From NCBI GenBank assembly GCA_050949175.1, contig JBMNFG010000010.1:276302-340301 (forward strand): 64,000 nucleotides of DNA, in the 5' to 3' direction. Each line of letters begins with the position of its first letter. Position 1 is the first letter of the stretch. The stretch is from UBA4971 sp900019985. GTDB lineage: Bacteria > Bacillota > SHA-98 > UBA4971. The notes under the pieces were generated by a model, which had not been told where the DNA came from, searched no databases, and saw only the letters and a program-made list of their open reading frames with translations. Positions 56,340 through 63,934 of this stretch are shown here, in pieces. The position numbers and the translations under genes are program-made.

Positions 56340-56412
56340 AAGGGGCGCAGCTCCTGCCTGTGAATCCTTGAGTTAACTGAGCCTTCATTTGGCAGTCGCC
56401 CTTGCGCCCCTT
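56340..56412 (-). terminator. Long hairpin terminator after the CotF-like gene
   Basis: The 10-bp perfect stem AAGGGGCGCA/TGCGCCCCTT closes a loop of about 53 nt that holds further pairing (GACTGCC/GGCAGG and GGCTC/GAG arms). On the minus strand it ends in CCCCTTTTTGTT. Unusually large for a simple terminator; see findings. Confidence 0.65.
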
Positions 56413-56448
56413 AAACTGTGCTTTTGATCCTCAAGTGTTCATTTCTTG

Positions 56449-57027
56449 CTACTTGGGGTGATACATTCCGTGTTGCTGCATGTAGTTGAAGATACCTTCG
56501 CCGTGCTGCTGCTCCTCTTTTTGAATGTGCTGCAGCGCTTGACGAATATTGGGGTTTGCCGACTCAAAGATTGCCGTATCGTAAGTTCCTGACACGTACT
56601 TCTCGGTCATCAGCATATCATTACACAGCATAGCGTCACTTTGCATGGTCATGCCTGCACGGGCCTGGCCTCCCTGCTGCTGCCCTTGACCCATACCCTG
56701 TCCTCCTTGCTGACCCTGGCGCTGTGCTTGATACTGTCCCTGCTGCTGGCCTTGTCCTGCTTGCATAGTCATTTGCTGGCCTTGTCCTGCCTGCATAGTC
56801 ATTTGCTGACCCTGTCCTTGCTGCATTGTCACCTGCTGTCCCTGGAGCAATTGATTGATTGTGTTATAGTGCTGCCTTTCGTGGGAAGCGTATTGATTGA
56901 ATAGCTGTTTCAACTGGGGATCCTGTGCCTGCTGGGCATAGTTGCTGTACTTCTCGATACAAACCTTCTCATGGCTTAATTGATCCTGTAGCAAGAGCCG
57001 CTCCTTTTGGGTGAGTTGAAAACCCAC
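56449..57027 (-). CDS. CotF-like spore coat protein with Q-rich repeat insert
   Basis: About 192 residues. A ferritin-like CotF domain is split by a low-complexity insert. The N-terminal helices (QLTQKERLLLQDQLSHEKVCIEKYSNYAQQ, LKQLFNQYASHERQHYNTINQLLQG) and C-terminal helices (LCNDMLMTEKYVSGTYDTAIFESANPNIRQALQHI, EEQQHGEGIFNYMQQHGMY) match the family. Between them about 70 residues repeat QGQQMTMQAG and QGQQ units. Start: GTG at 57027 with GGAGGTGG 5 nt upstream. It indicates an endospore former. It follows the HD protein gene by 92 nt. Confidence 0.85.
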   Translation of the reverse strand: MGFQLTQKERLLLQDQLSHEKVCIEKYSNYAQQAQDPQLKQLFNQYASHERQHYNTINQLLQGQQVTMQQGQGQQMTMQAGQGQQMTMQAGQGQQQGQYQAQRQGQQGGQGMGQGQQQGGQARAGMTMQSDAMLCNDMLMTEKYVSGTYDTAIFESANPNIRQALQHIQKEEQQHGEGIFNYMQQHGMYHPK

Positions 57028-57119
57028 TTGAACCACCTCCACTTCAAGTGTGGTTCACTTGGAGCCTGTTTATGCACACTGGAAAGAGGAGTTCAAGTCT
57101 CGAGGGACCTCGATGTTCT

Positions 57120-57734
57120 CTAGTGGTCGTATTCTGAAGCTACCTTCTCTAAAATCGTGACTGCCTCACACAACTCAATGGCAAGGGGGCTATCTTTCAA
57201 GCGTTGGCGGATAATACTTGAGAGACGCCGGTAATAGTCAAGCTGCTTCTCCTTTCCTCTTTTGAAACGTGCCCAGAGACTCTCTCCTGTCACCCGCAAA
57301 TCACGAACAAGTGAATACACGTTATGTAAGGAGTCCGCAGCTTTAAGGGCTACGACAGGTTCTTCTGCCAAACCTGTATGCCGGATAGCTTCCTCTTTCC
57401 TGATCTCCCACTCACGAGGAATGCCATTTTCATCTGTCTTCTCTTCTGTAACTCCACGGACGATGGAAGCAACGCGTCCTCCGAATCTCTTTTCCAGTTC
57501 AACTTCACTAACTTCCGCATCTTCAAGCACATCGTGGAGTAAGGCGGCAATGACAATGTCTTCATCGTACCCATACTGTGCCAAAATGGCAGACACCGCA
57601 ACCGGATGAGTAATGTATGGAATGCCTGATCCTTTTCTGAACTGACCTTCATGTGCGCGCAAAGCGTACTCCAGTGCCTCGAGGTAACGCTGACAATCGT
57701 AAGAACATCTTGACCTTAAACGATCCGGACTCAT
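57120..57734 (-). CDS. HD-domain protein resembling small alarmone hydrolase (SpoT/Mesh1 HD)
   Basis: A 204-residue protein with the metal HD set of the RelA/SpoT hydrolase domain: YALRAHEGQFRKGSGIPYITHPVAVSAIL, DIVIAALLHDVLEDAEV (HDxxED), and ALKAADSLHNVYSLVRDL (the D...HN pair). No synthetase or TGS domain, so if active it would only degrade (p)ppGpp or related nucleotides. It could also be a hydrolase of another nucleotide. ATG lies 12 nt after AGGAG. The 266 bp between it and the tautomerase gene holds no gene. Confidence 0.82.
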   Translation of the reverse strand: MSPDRLRSRCSYDCQRYLEALEYALRAHEGQFRKGSGIPYITHPVAVSAILAQYGYDEDIVIAALLHDVLEDAEVSEVELEKRFGGRVASIVRGVTEEKTDENGIPREWEIRKEEAIRHTGLAEEPVVALKAADSLHNVYSLVRDLRVTGESLWARFKRGKEKQLDYYRRLSSIIRQRLKDSPLAIELCEAVTILEKVASEYDH

Positions 57735-58000
57735 CGTGCGATCTCACTCCTCTCCTCCATCCGATACATCATTCATTCCCGTTCGCACAGTGTTCATATT
57801 ATACCCTGTCACCGGGCAAGATGGTAATCAAAGCCAAGGATTCATAGAAGGATCGATACACGGTTCATCGTTATCACCCCTTAGAGGATTTGAAATCAGG
57901 GCAAAGAATACTCTAGTTAGCCTTGCACGACTCACCATGAAAAGGCTTCAGGTTTGAAGTCTGCAAGGCCTAGACCATTCATACAAGGAGGTTGTTTAAA

Positions 58001-58186
58001 ATGCCAATCGTCCAGATAGAGCTGATAGAAGGTAGGACACTTGACCAGAAACGCGCCCTTGCTGAGAAGGTTACAAAAGCAATCGCTGAATCCCTGGATT
58101 GTCCTGAGTCCGCAGTCAGCATCATCATGAGGGAGCTGAAGCCTGACAACTTCGCCAAAGAAGGAAAGCTATGGTGTGACAAATAA
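58001..58186 (+). CDS. 4-oxalocrotonate tautomerase family protein
   Basis: A 61-residue member of the tautomerase superfamily. After removal of Met it starts with the catalytic Pro1 (PIVQIELIEGRTLDQKRALAEKVT). Arg11 (in EGRTLDQ) and the C-terminal MRELKPDNFAKEG match the family. These small proteins form hexamers and tautomerise enol acids; the substrate here is unknown. ATG at 58001 with AGGAGG 9 nt upstream. Single gene, ended by a strong hairpin. Confidence 0.9.
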   Translation: MPIVQIELIEGRTLDQKRALAEKVTKAIAESLDCPESAVSIIMRELKPDNFAKEGKLWCDK

Positions 58187-58201
58187 GCCATAGTGAAAAG
58201 C

Positions 58202-58240
58202 GCTGACCCTCCCAAGGCTTTCCTCCGGAGGGTCAGCTTT
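58202..58240. terminator. Terminator between the tautomerase and desulfoferrodoxin genes
   Basis: A perfect 11-bp stem GCTGACCCTCC/GGAGGGTCAGC with a 14-nt loop, followed by TTT on the plus strand. The genes are convergent, so it may serve both. Confidence 0.85.
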
Positions 58241-58264
58241 AACAACCACCGGTTCCTAATTAAT

Positions 58265-58642
58265 CTAAGTGGCTTTCCATAGTCCGTGCAGATCGCAGTA
58301 TGCTCTTGCAACTATATCCTCAGCTTCGATATCAAATGCAGCCTCTGGGTCATCGCCTGGCTCTAGGAACTCGCGGTAAGCTTTATCGTCAGCTATTACC
58401 TGTATCCACTCAATGTGATGATCCGGATCCATCGGGTGCAGTACGCTTCCCACTACAACCTTTACACCGTTTTCGGTTGGTTCAACGACCGGCACGTGCT
58501 TCTCTACGGACGCATCTACAGTGTTTTCAGTCATCAGCTCCATAGGTTCACCACAGCACACCAGCTGACCTTTGCCCTCGTGAAGTACTTCAACGATGTT
58601 CCCGCAGATCATACACTTGTAAATCTCCAACCTCGTTGTCAT
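58265..58642 (-). CDS. dfx: Desulfoferrodoxin (superoxide reductase, 2Fe)
   Basis: Reduces superoxide to hydrogen peroxide without making oxygen, an anaerobe defence. The 125-residue protein has the N-terminal desulforedoxin centre (CMIC at about 10-13 and CC at about 29-30) and the superoxide reductase domain with EKHVPVV (His), HPMDPDHHIEWIQ (His ligands) and ARAYCDLHGLW (Cys/His). The ATG has AGGAGGG 6 nt upstream. It is the last gene of the perR-peroxiredoxin-dfx operon. Confidence 0.95.
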   Translation of the reverse strand: MTTRLEIYKCMICGNIVEVLHEGKGQLVCCGEPMELMTENTVDASVEKHVPVVEPTENGVKVVVGSVLHPMDPDHHIEWIQVIADDKAYREFLEPGDDPEAAFDIEAEDIVARAYCDLHGLWKAT

Positions 58643-58699
58643 AAAGCACCCTCCTGTCTCGGCATAATATCCTTTAGCGTTCCAGTCGGGATGATAGAC

Positions 58700-59380
58700 T
58701 TACTTGTTCAGCTTCTTAAAGCACAGGAACCAATCCAGGCAGTAGTAGTCATCGCCTGCTTTCTCAACGCGTTCCTGCGCACTGCCGCATGTGCCGGGAG
58801 GAGGAATGATAACGTCGTCACCAGGGCGCCAGTTAGCAGGTGTCGCGACTCCGTGCTTATCAGAGGTCTGGAGGGCTATTAGCAGCCTCTTGATCTCATT
58901 CATATCTCGTCCGTTTGACATCGGATAGTAAAGGATCGCACGAATCTTAGACTCCGGGTCAATGATGAATACAGCTCTTACTGCTTGAGTGTCGCTTGCT
59001 CCGGGCTGTATCATTCCGAATTTCTTGGCGACGTCCATCTTCAGGTCTTCAATTACCGGGAACTTAACCTCGACGCCTTTCATGTCCTTCCATTCGATCT
59101 TCTCTTTGATAGTCCTGAGCCATGCTATGTGGCTGGTCAGACCGTCGATGGATAGACCGATCAATTCACAATTGAGCTCGCGGAAATCCTCTTGCATTGA
59201 TGCGAATGTCATGAATTCAGTGGTGCATACAGGTGTGAAATCCGCAGGGTGGCTAAACAGAATCACCCATTTGCCTTTGTAATCTTCCGGGAAATTGATT
59301 GTACCCATAGTCGTCCTAGCCTTAAATGCCGGAGCTTCTTCACCTATTAGCGGAATACGATAAGCATTTTCTTCACACAT
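58700..59380 (-). CDS. Peroxiredoxin, archaeal/Prx6-like type
   Basis: A 226-residue thiol peroxidase. The peroxidatic Cys is in FSHPADFTPVCTTEF (about 52), and the Arg/Thr of the active site are present. The C-terminal arm has cysteines in GTCGSAQERVEKAGDDYYCLDWFLC, as in the Aeropyrum/Thermococcus peroxiredoxins that use a C-terminal resolving Cys. It lies between perR and dfx (57 nt to dfx), so peroxide made by the superoxide reductase can be removed. ATG with GGAGG 8 nt upstream. Confidence 0.93.
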   Translation of the reverse strand: MCEENAYRIPLIGEEAPAFKARTTMGTINFPEDYKGKWVILFSHPADFTPVCTTEFMTFASMQEDFRELNCELIGLSIDGLTSHIAWLRTIKEKIEWKDMKGVEVKFPVIEDLKMDVAKKFGMIQPGASDTQAVRAVFIIDPESKIRAILYYPMSNGRDMNEIKRLLIALQTSDKHGVATPANWRPGDDVIIPPPGTCGSAQERVEKAGDDYYCLDWFLCFKKLNK

Positions 59381-59466
59381 TTTACCTGCCTCCTATTGCG
59401 TGTTTTTTATATGGATTGCCTGAACAGTCCGGGTCCCTATTCCCATGCACTGCCTTGGCTTATTGC

Positions 59467-59943
59467 CTAATCATCACATTCCCGACAGTACCCGTAAAAC
59501 CGATGATCAATGTCGATAACCCGTCCGTCAACCCTATTCTTTATGGTAAGGCTAGCTTGCTCCAGTTCCTTGTCAACGTCAGGCCCAAGGTCACCCACAC
59601 GTCCGCACTCTACACAAACAAAGTGTCCATGGGCAATAGGATTGCCGTCATACCTTGAAACGTTTTCCTTCATAGGAAGTTTCCGTACCAGACCCGATTC
59701 AACAAGTATCTGTAGCGTATCATACACAGTGTTAAGACTGAGGCTCGGAAACTCATCCTTTACGGCTTCATAGACCGTCTCAGCCTTTGGATGGGAAGTC
59801 GTCCCTCTCAACATCTCATATATGGCTATTCTCTGGGCAGTAGGCCTGATCCCGGCATCCCGCAGCATGTCGGAGATCTCTGCTCGAGATGGGCATGTAT
59901 ACTCGATGTTTCTTTCTTCCTTTACATTTAGTCTTTCAGTCAT
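59467..59943 (-). CDS. perR: Fur-family peroxide regulator (PerR-like)
   Basis: A 158-residue Fur-family repressor. The winged helix (AEISDMLRDAGIRPTAQRIAIYEML, SLNTVYDTLQILVESGLVRKL) is followed by the dimer domain with HGHFVCVECGRVGDL and the C-terminal GYCRECDD, which together form the structural zinc site. The regulatory site residues H and D are present (HPKAETVYEAV, YDGNPIAHGHF). It leads the peroxiredoxin and desulfoferrodoxin genes, as PerR does. ATG at 59943 chosen; TTG two codons earlier is also possible. Confidence 0.88.
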   Translation of the reverse strand: MTERLNVKEERNIEYTCPSRAEISDMLRDAGIRPTAQRIAIYEMLRGTTSHPKAETVYEAVKDEFPSLSLNTVYDTLQILVESGLVRKLPMKENVSRYDGNPIAHGHFVCVECGRVGDLGPDVDKELEQASLTIKNRVDGRVIDIDHRFYGYCRECDD

Positions 59944-60013
59944 ATCCAACCACTCGCTGTGTTTGTTTTAGTGATGTTCTTGGCGTGATAGAAGCATTAC
60001 AAATTTTACAGCC

Positions 60014-60075
60014 ATTACTTTTTAGTAATCATTACCTTGTAAGAATAGTATAGCCCGAGTCACTGAAGCTAACAA
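60014..60075 (-). promoter_or_regulatory. Promoter and PerR-like box of the perR operon
   Basis: Minus strand TTGTTA (60075-60070), 17-bp spacer, TATACT (60052-60047). Downstream at 60014-60037 the sequence holds two overlapping dyads, ATTACT-N4-AGTAAT and TAGTAAT-C-ATTACCT, the latter close to the PerR consensus TTATAAT-N-ATTATAA. Autoregulation is expected. Confidence 0.75.
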
Positions 60076-60192
60076 CCTCAACAATCCTCCGTATCTGCCA
60101 GTAATCGCCGAGAGTTCACCCTAACACTGGGATTATCTTCCGATATCGCTGTATTTCATAGTATTTCGCAGGAATACAATTTTAGGCTGGGT

Positions 60193-60231
60193 CAAATCGT
60201 AAAACCAGATCTTTGATCTGAAAACGATTTG
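60193..60231. other. Two-tier hairpin between perR and the usher-like gene
   Basis: An 8-bp outer stem CAAATCGT/ACGATTTG encloses a 6-bp inner stem CAGATC/GATCTG with a 3-nt loop, separated by A-rich internal loops. It is 63 nt beyond the stop of the 906-residue protein gene and has no T-tract. It could end or stabilise that mRNA. The remaining sequence 60076-60294 shows no gene. Confidence 0.6.
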
Positions 60232-60294
60232 AGGCATGTGAAGGAACTGCGTGATGCGAGTGTATCTTCTGAGTTGGACGGAAACCCCATTTTA

Positions 60295-63015
60295 TCAGGG
60301 TTGTTGCTGTTGAATCGGTGCAAGAACTCCGCCTTCTGCGAATCTGATCTCCCGACGCACCGGAACGACCTTAACCTCCGCTTCATAGAACTCACCGGGG
60401 CCGACCTGAATAATCCGCCTCGGATATTCTACAGAATACGCCTTTAGAGCAGCGCTGCTGAGATGCACAACCATCTCCCAATCGCCTGGCAGTACTTGGT
60501 CGAACCGGAAATGCGCCTTATAGGTCTTTTCATCACCTTTCGACACACGGATCACTTGTCTGTGCACCTCGTCATCGTTACGAAGCTCGATTACGGTTCC
60601 GTTCAAGATAGATACATCTGTTTCTTTTCCCTGGCCGAAGACAGCGTTTTCGCCTGTCATTGTCTGAGGAAGAGGCTCGATTTCTATGACACCGCTCACA
60701 CGTGCCGCCGGAATCAACTCCAAGTTTTGTATTACCTTTTCTCCGGCTTTGATCCGGAAGCAAACAGGTGTAGCCGGCCTAACAATACGGCCAATTCCGA
60801 TGTCAAACGGGTCTACCATCAAGCACCTGTCTCCGACAGGGACAACGGGAAACTCGTAACTGCCATCAAGCTCTGTACGAGTTACAAGGTCGTTCAAACG
60901 CACGAGTATACCGGCAATACCTTGACCTTCTTCATTCACAACACGTCCCGCCACCGAACCGACATTGTGTCGTCGGCTGACCGGAACAGAAACACCGAGA
61001 GAAACCTTATAGCCTGCTGTTACTTGGAATGAACTGGAACCGTCAGCTCTTAAGGCGTACCTCCCATCGATCTGGAAAAGGCCTTGCTCCTCACTTCCGT
61101 AGCCGATACTGCCCCTAAGGCTGTATGCCTTGGTGAGAAAGTCGTCAGCACTCAAAGTGAGATCAGCCAGCCACTTCTGCACTCGCTGCGACCACGTGAG
61201 CGCAAGGCCCGCTCGATCGTCGCGTTCCCCTTCCAAAGTCCGTTCGATATCGAGGGAAGCCCGGATCTGCCCGTTGGTGATTGGTAATCGGTAGTTAACC
61301 CTTAACTCACTCCACGCAAGCCTTGTATCCTCAATACGGTCGTTTTCCTCTCGGAGATCAAGTCTTGCTGAAATCCTACTCGTTTCCCTAAGCCAATGAT
61401 TGTTCCACGAAATGCCTAGACGTCTATCCAGACGCTCTCCATAATCGGTATCAGTCTGGCTGTAGCTGATGTTCCAGTAGCCGCTTTGCAAGCTTGAACT
61501 TACTGCGGCGCCGAGTCTCTTCCGTTCCCGGAGTACATTACTACCAAGTCCGTCGGCAAATCCCCGGTATGAGTTCCACCTAAGTGTTAAGCGGTGGTTG
61601 TCCGTGATTTGCAGATCTTGACTGACTGCAACGAAGCGTTCCGCACCGGAGCCGAGATAACCTTTCTCATTCTGTCGAAAATCCACTCTTGTTGTGGATG
61701 GGCCCAATGAGAGCGTGCTGGCTATCCGAGCTGCATTCGGAAGTGATTCCTCGCCTGATGCCTCTGTATCAACACCCACCTCAATCTCGGTGGTCCATCG
61801 CTCTAAAGGTGTAACCTGCGCGGCGAGCGTCCAACGGCCTCCGGAAGAATCTGAACCGGCTGCATGCCGCAATGTCAATGACATCCTGTCGGAAGCCCGA
61901 TATAATACGGAAGTACCGAAACGGTTACCATCTTTATGGAGCGCGTAAAATGCTTGTCCAATCCACTTTTCTCTCTCATAGCGCACTGTCAAGCCGTTGG
62001 CGTAAAAATGGCTTATGGTCAAGGGGCTCAGTGAAAAGTATTGAGTCCCCGCGTTGAGAGTGAGAGCATTACGCGTATACCGTATATTCCACCTGTGTCT
62101 ACTGAGGCTGACGCCCAGCTGCCCGGGATCTCTATCTGAGAGTGTGCCTCTCCCTTCTAAACTCCACTCTATCCCGGGTAGGCCCAGAAAACTGGTGGAT
62201 ATGCCGAGTTTCAACTGTAATGGAAAGTGATGATAAGCAAGACGTGGTGAAGAGGAGATCGGAATGATATCAACCCACACATCTTTGTCCAGATCGATTC
62301 TGAAATCTCCTATAGACCTTGTAGTTAACGTGACTCGATGCCTGCGAACCTTATCTACGCCTTGTTTTACATCTACGTACACGTCAATGATCTCGCTATC
62401 GCCAGGCGCCAGCAGGACCTCAGCAGGATTCACACTGATCTTAAACCCTAAGTTGTCCTCTACAGCAAGTCGCAGCGCAACACTGACATTGCCCTTGTTT
62501 TGCACCATAAAGGTGGCAGTGTACGGCTCACTCAGTGTATAAGAAGGAGCATTAAGGAGAACCACGTCTACCTCACTGACCTCATTCAAATGAACCGTAA
62601 ACGTTGCGGCAGCATGCTCAGCATCCTTTAAGGTAGAATCCTCTCCAAGATACGCCAACTCTACAGTGTAATCTCCCGCAGGCGCACCAGAATACGCACG
62701 CACAGTGACCATACTCGTTTGCCCTTCGCCAGGCCTGAGCGTAAGGGACGAAGCAGGAACCACTTCCGTCCATCCAGGCGGCAATGTCAGCACCGGTATG
62801 ACTTCTAGTTCATAGGCAGTTGGATTTGTTACTCGAAACAAAAGAGTGATCGGCTGATTCGGATGTACTTCGACGACTGGATTTAGCTCTGTCACCTGTA
62901 CCTGTACGTTTGTTTCTGCCTCTGCTGTGCTGCCGGGCAGCACCATAATCAAGACAAGGAGTATGTTAATCAAAAGTATCAGAAATCGTCTATCTTGAGT
63001 TAACACGTTTCGCAT
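60295..63015 (-). CDS. Exported usher-like outer-membrane beta-barrel protein (predicted)
   Basis: 906 residues, signal peptide about 1-33. Residues 34-285 form NEW3-like Ig sandwiches (NPVVEVHPNQPITLLFRVTNPTAYELEV; LAPGDSEIIDVYVDV). Residues 290-700 run as about 10-residue amphipathic beta strands with tight turns, for example GTSVLYRASDRMSLTLRH and RWTLAAQVTPLERWTTEIEVGVD, as in outer-membrane barrels. Then SVAGRVVNEEGQGIAGILVRL, a carboxypeptidase-regulatory-like sandwich, and a last beta domain. There is no LPXTG, SLH or C-terminal helix. Order (N-terminal sandwich, barrel, sandwich, sandwich) recalls FimD/PapC ushers. ATG with AAAGGGA 6 nt upstream. Assignment is by pattern only; a large beta-sheet surface protein is the alternative. 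Confidence 0.65.
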   Translation of the reverse strand: MRNVLTQDRRFLILLINILLVLIMVLPGSTAEAETNVQVQVTELNPVVEVHPNQPITLLFRVTNPTAYELEVIPVLTLPPGWTEVVPASSLTLRPGEGQTSMVTVRAYSGAPAGDYTVELAYLGEDSTLKDAEHAAATFTVHLNEVSEVDVVLLNAPSYTLSEPYTATFMVQNKGNVSVALRLAVEDNLGFKISVNPAEVLLAPGDSEIIDVYVDVKQGVDKVRRHRVTLTTRSIGDFRIDLDKDVWVDIIPISSSPRLAYHHFPLQLKLGISTSFLGLPGIEWSLEGRGTLSDRDPGQLGVSLSRHRWNIRYTRNALTLNAGTQYFSLSPLTISHFYANGLTVRYEREKWIGQAFYALHKDGNRFGTSVLYRASDRMSLTLRHAAGSDSSGGRWTLAAQVTPLERWTTEIEVGVDTEASGEESLPNAARIASTLSLGPSTTRVDFRQNEKGYLGSGAERFVAVSQDLQITDNHRLTLRWNSYRGFADGLGSNVLRERKRLGAAVSSSLQSGYWNISYSQTDTDYGERLDRRLGISWNNHWLRETSRISARLDLREENDRIEDTRLAWSELRVNYRLPITNGQIRASLDIERTLEGERDDRAGLALTWSQRVQKWLADLTLSADDFLTKAYSLRGSIGYGSEEQGLFQIDGRYALRADGSSSFQVTAGYKVSLGVSVPVSRRHNVGSVAGRVVNEEGQGIAGILVRLNDLVTRTELDGSYEFPVVPVGDRCLMVDPFDIGIGRIVRPATPVCFRIKAGEKVIQNLELIPAARVSGVIEIEPLPQTMTGENAVFGQGKETDVSILNGTVIELRNDDEVHRQVIRVSKGDEKTYKAHFRFDQVLPGDWEMVVHLSSAALKAYSVEYPRRIIQVGPGEFYEAEVKVVPVRREIRFAEGGVLAPIQQQQP

Positions 63016-63040
63016 ACGTGATCCCTTTTCTTAAATCCCC

Positions 63041-63886
63041 TTAGTCGTTTGTAACTTGCAGGGTGTAACGCGCGCCGAAGACGTCCTCGCCTCCCTCGTC
63101 CACAATCACAAGTGCCAGATAGGTACCTACCTTCAGTGAGCCCAAGCCAAAGCTTTGCCGGAGAGCCGCACCGGGATAAATCCTAGGCTGATCGTTTTGA
63201 AAGCGGCCTACCACGCGGCCGGATTCATCGTAAAGCTCAAGCCATATATTAGGATTTAGCAAACGCTCTCCTTTATTTTCCACAAGCACTTCAAAGATCA
63301 AAGTACCGTCGTCACTTGTACGAAGCTGTGGTTCGAGGAAGTTCACTTGTCGACTACCGGAGCTACCGATGTTAGTGACAAGCATAACCTCTTGACGGAT
63401 TACGTGTTGAATCATTACTGTAAAAGACTTGTCGCTTTCGGAATCCTCCACGTTTACCTCTTGCTCAGCAGGCTGTGGTTCGATCATCAAGGCGCTCCAG
63501 TAGGTCCCACTCAGCGATTCGTCGTCAGGAACCTGGATGCGATAGATCAAATTAAACTGTTGACCCGGTGCTATAGTCACTTCCCTCTGCCCTAGATCAA
63601 TCCAAGGCGCGTTGGAGCGTTCGAGTTCCGCCGGCTCCATATAACGCCTACCATAGCGGGCATCGTTGAGACGGTCAAGCAGAAAAAAACGGACAGTCTC
63701 CGGATTCGAGCTGATATTGCGAAGAGTGACCATTCCGTCGACTATGTCGCCGGGCTGGACTGTATGCAAACGAAAAAAGGACCCCTCGAGCAGAACGGCA
63801 GAGGCAGGTGCATTCCATAAAGCAGCCGCTATACATATAAATAGAGATAGAATACACAGATAGATACTCTTTCTTGAACTAAACAC
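63041..63886 (-). CDS. Exported Ig-fold protein resembling a pilus chaperone
   Basis: 281 residues with a signal peptide (about 1-30). Domain 1 (31-150) begins LEGSFFRLHTVQPGDIVDGMVTLRN and includes APWIDLGQREVTIAPGQQFNLIYRIQVPDDESLSGTYWSALMIEP, which has the strand order and the xYWxxxxxEP-like edge-strand region of periplasmic pilus chaperones. Domain 2 (165-281) is a second beta sandwich. GTG with AGGAGGGG upstream. It lies 25 nt before the usher-like gene and is in the same operon. It could instead be a surface adhesin-binding or DUF916-like protein. Confidence 0.6.
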   Translation of the reverse strand: MFSSRKSIYLCILSLFICIAAALWNAPASAVLLEGSFFRLHTVQPGDIVDGMVTLRNISSNPETVRFFLLDRLNDARYGRRYMEPAELERSNAPWIDLGQREVTIAPGQQFNLIYRIQVPDDESLSGTYWSALMIEPQPAEQEVNVEDSESDKSFTVMIQHVIRQEVMLVTNIGSSGSRQVNFLEPQLRTSDDGTLIFEVLVENKGERLLNPNIWLELYDESGRVVGRFQNDQPRIYPGAALRQSFGLGSLKVGTYLALVIVDEGGEDVFGARYTLQVTND

Positions 63887-63934
63887 GCTAAGTCCCCTCC
63901 TAAACCGTCATGCCCTCGCATTTGGTAACATGCA

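Noticed and set aside
60295..63015. 906-residue protein considered as a wall-anchored MSCRAMM adhesin
   Set aside because: It has no LPXTG, SLH repeats or C-terminal helix and charged tail, and the middle shows short amphipathic strands rather than repeated Ig domains. Kept as the alternative until modelled.
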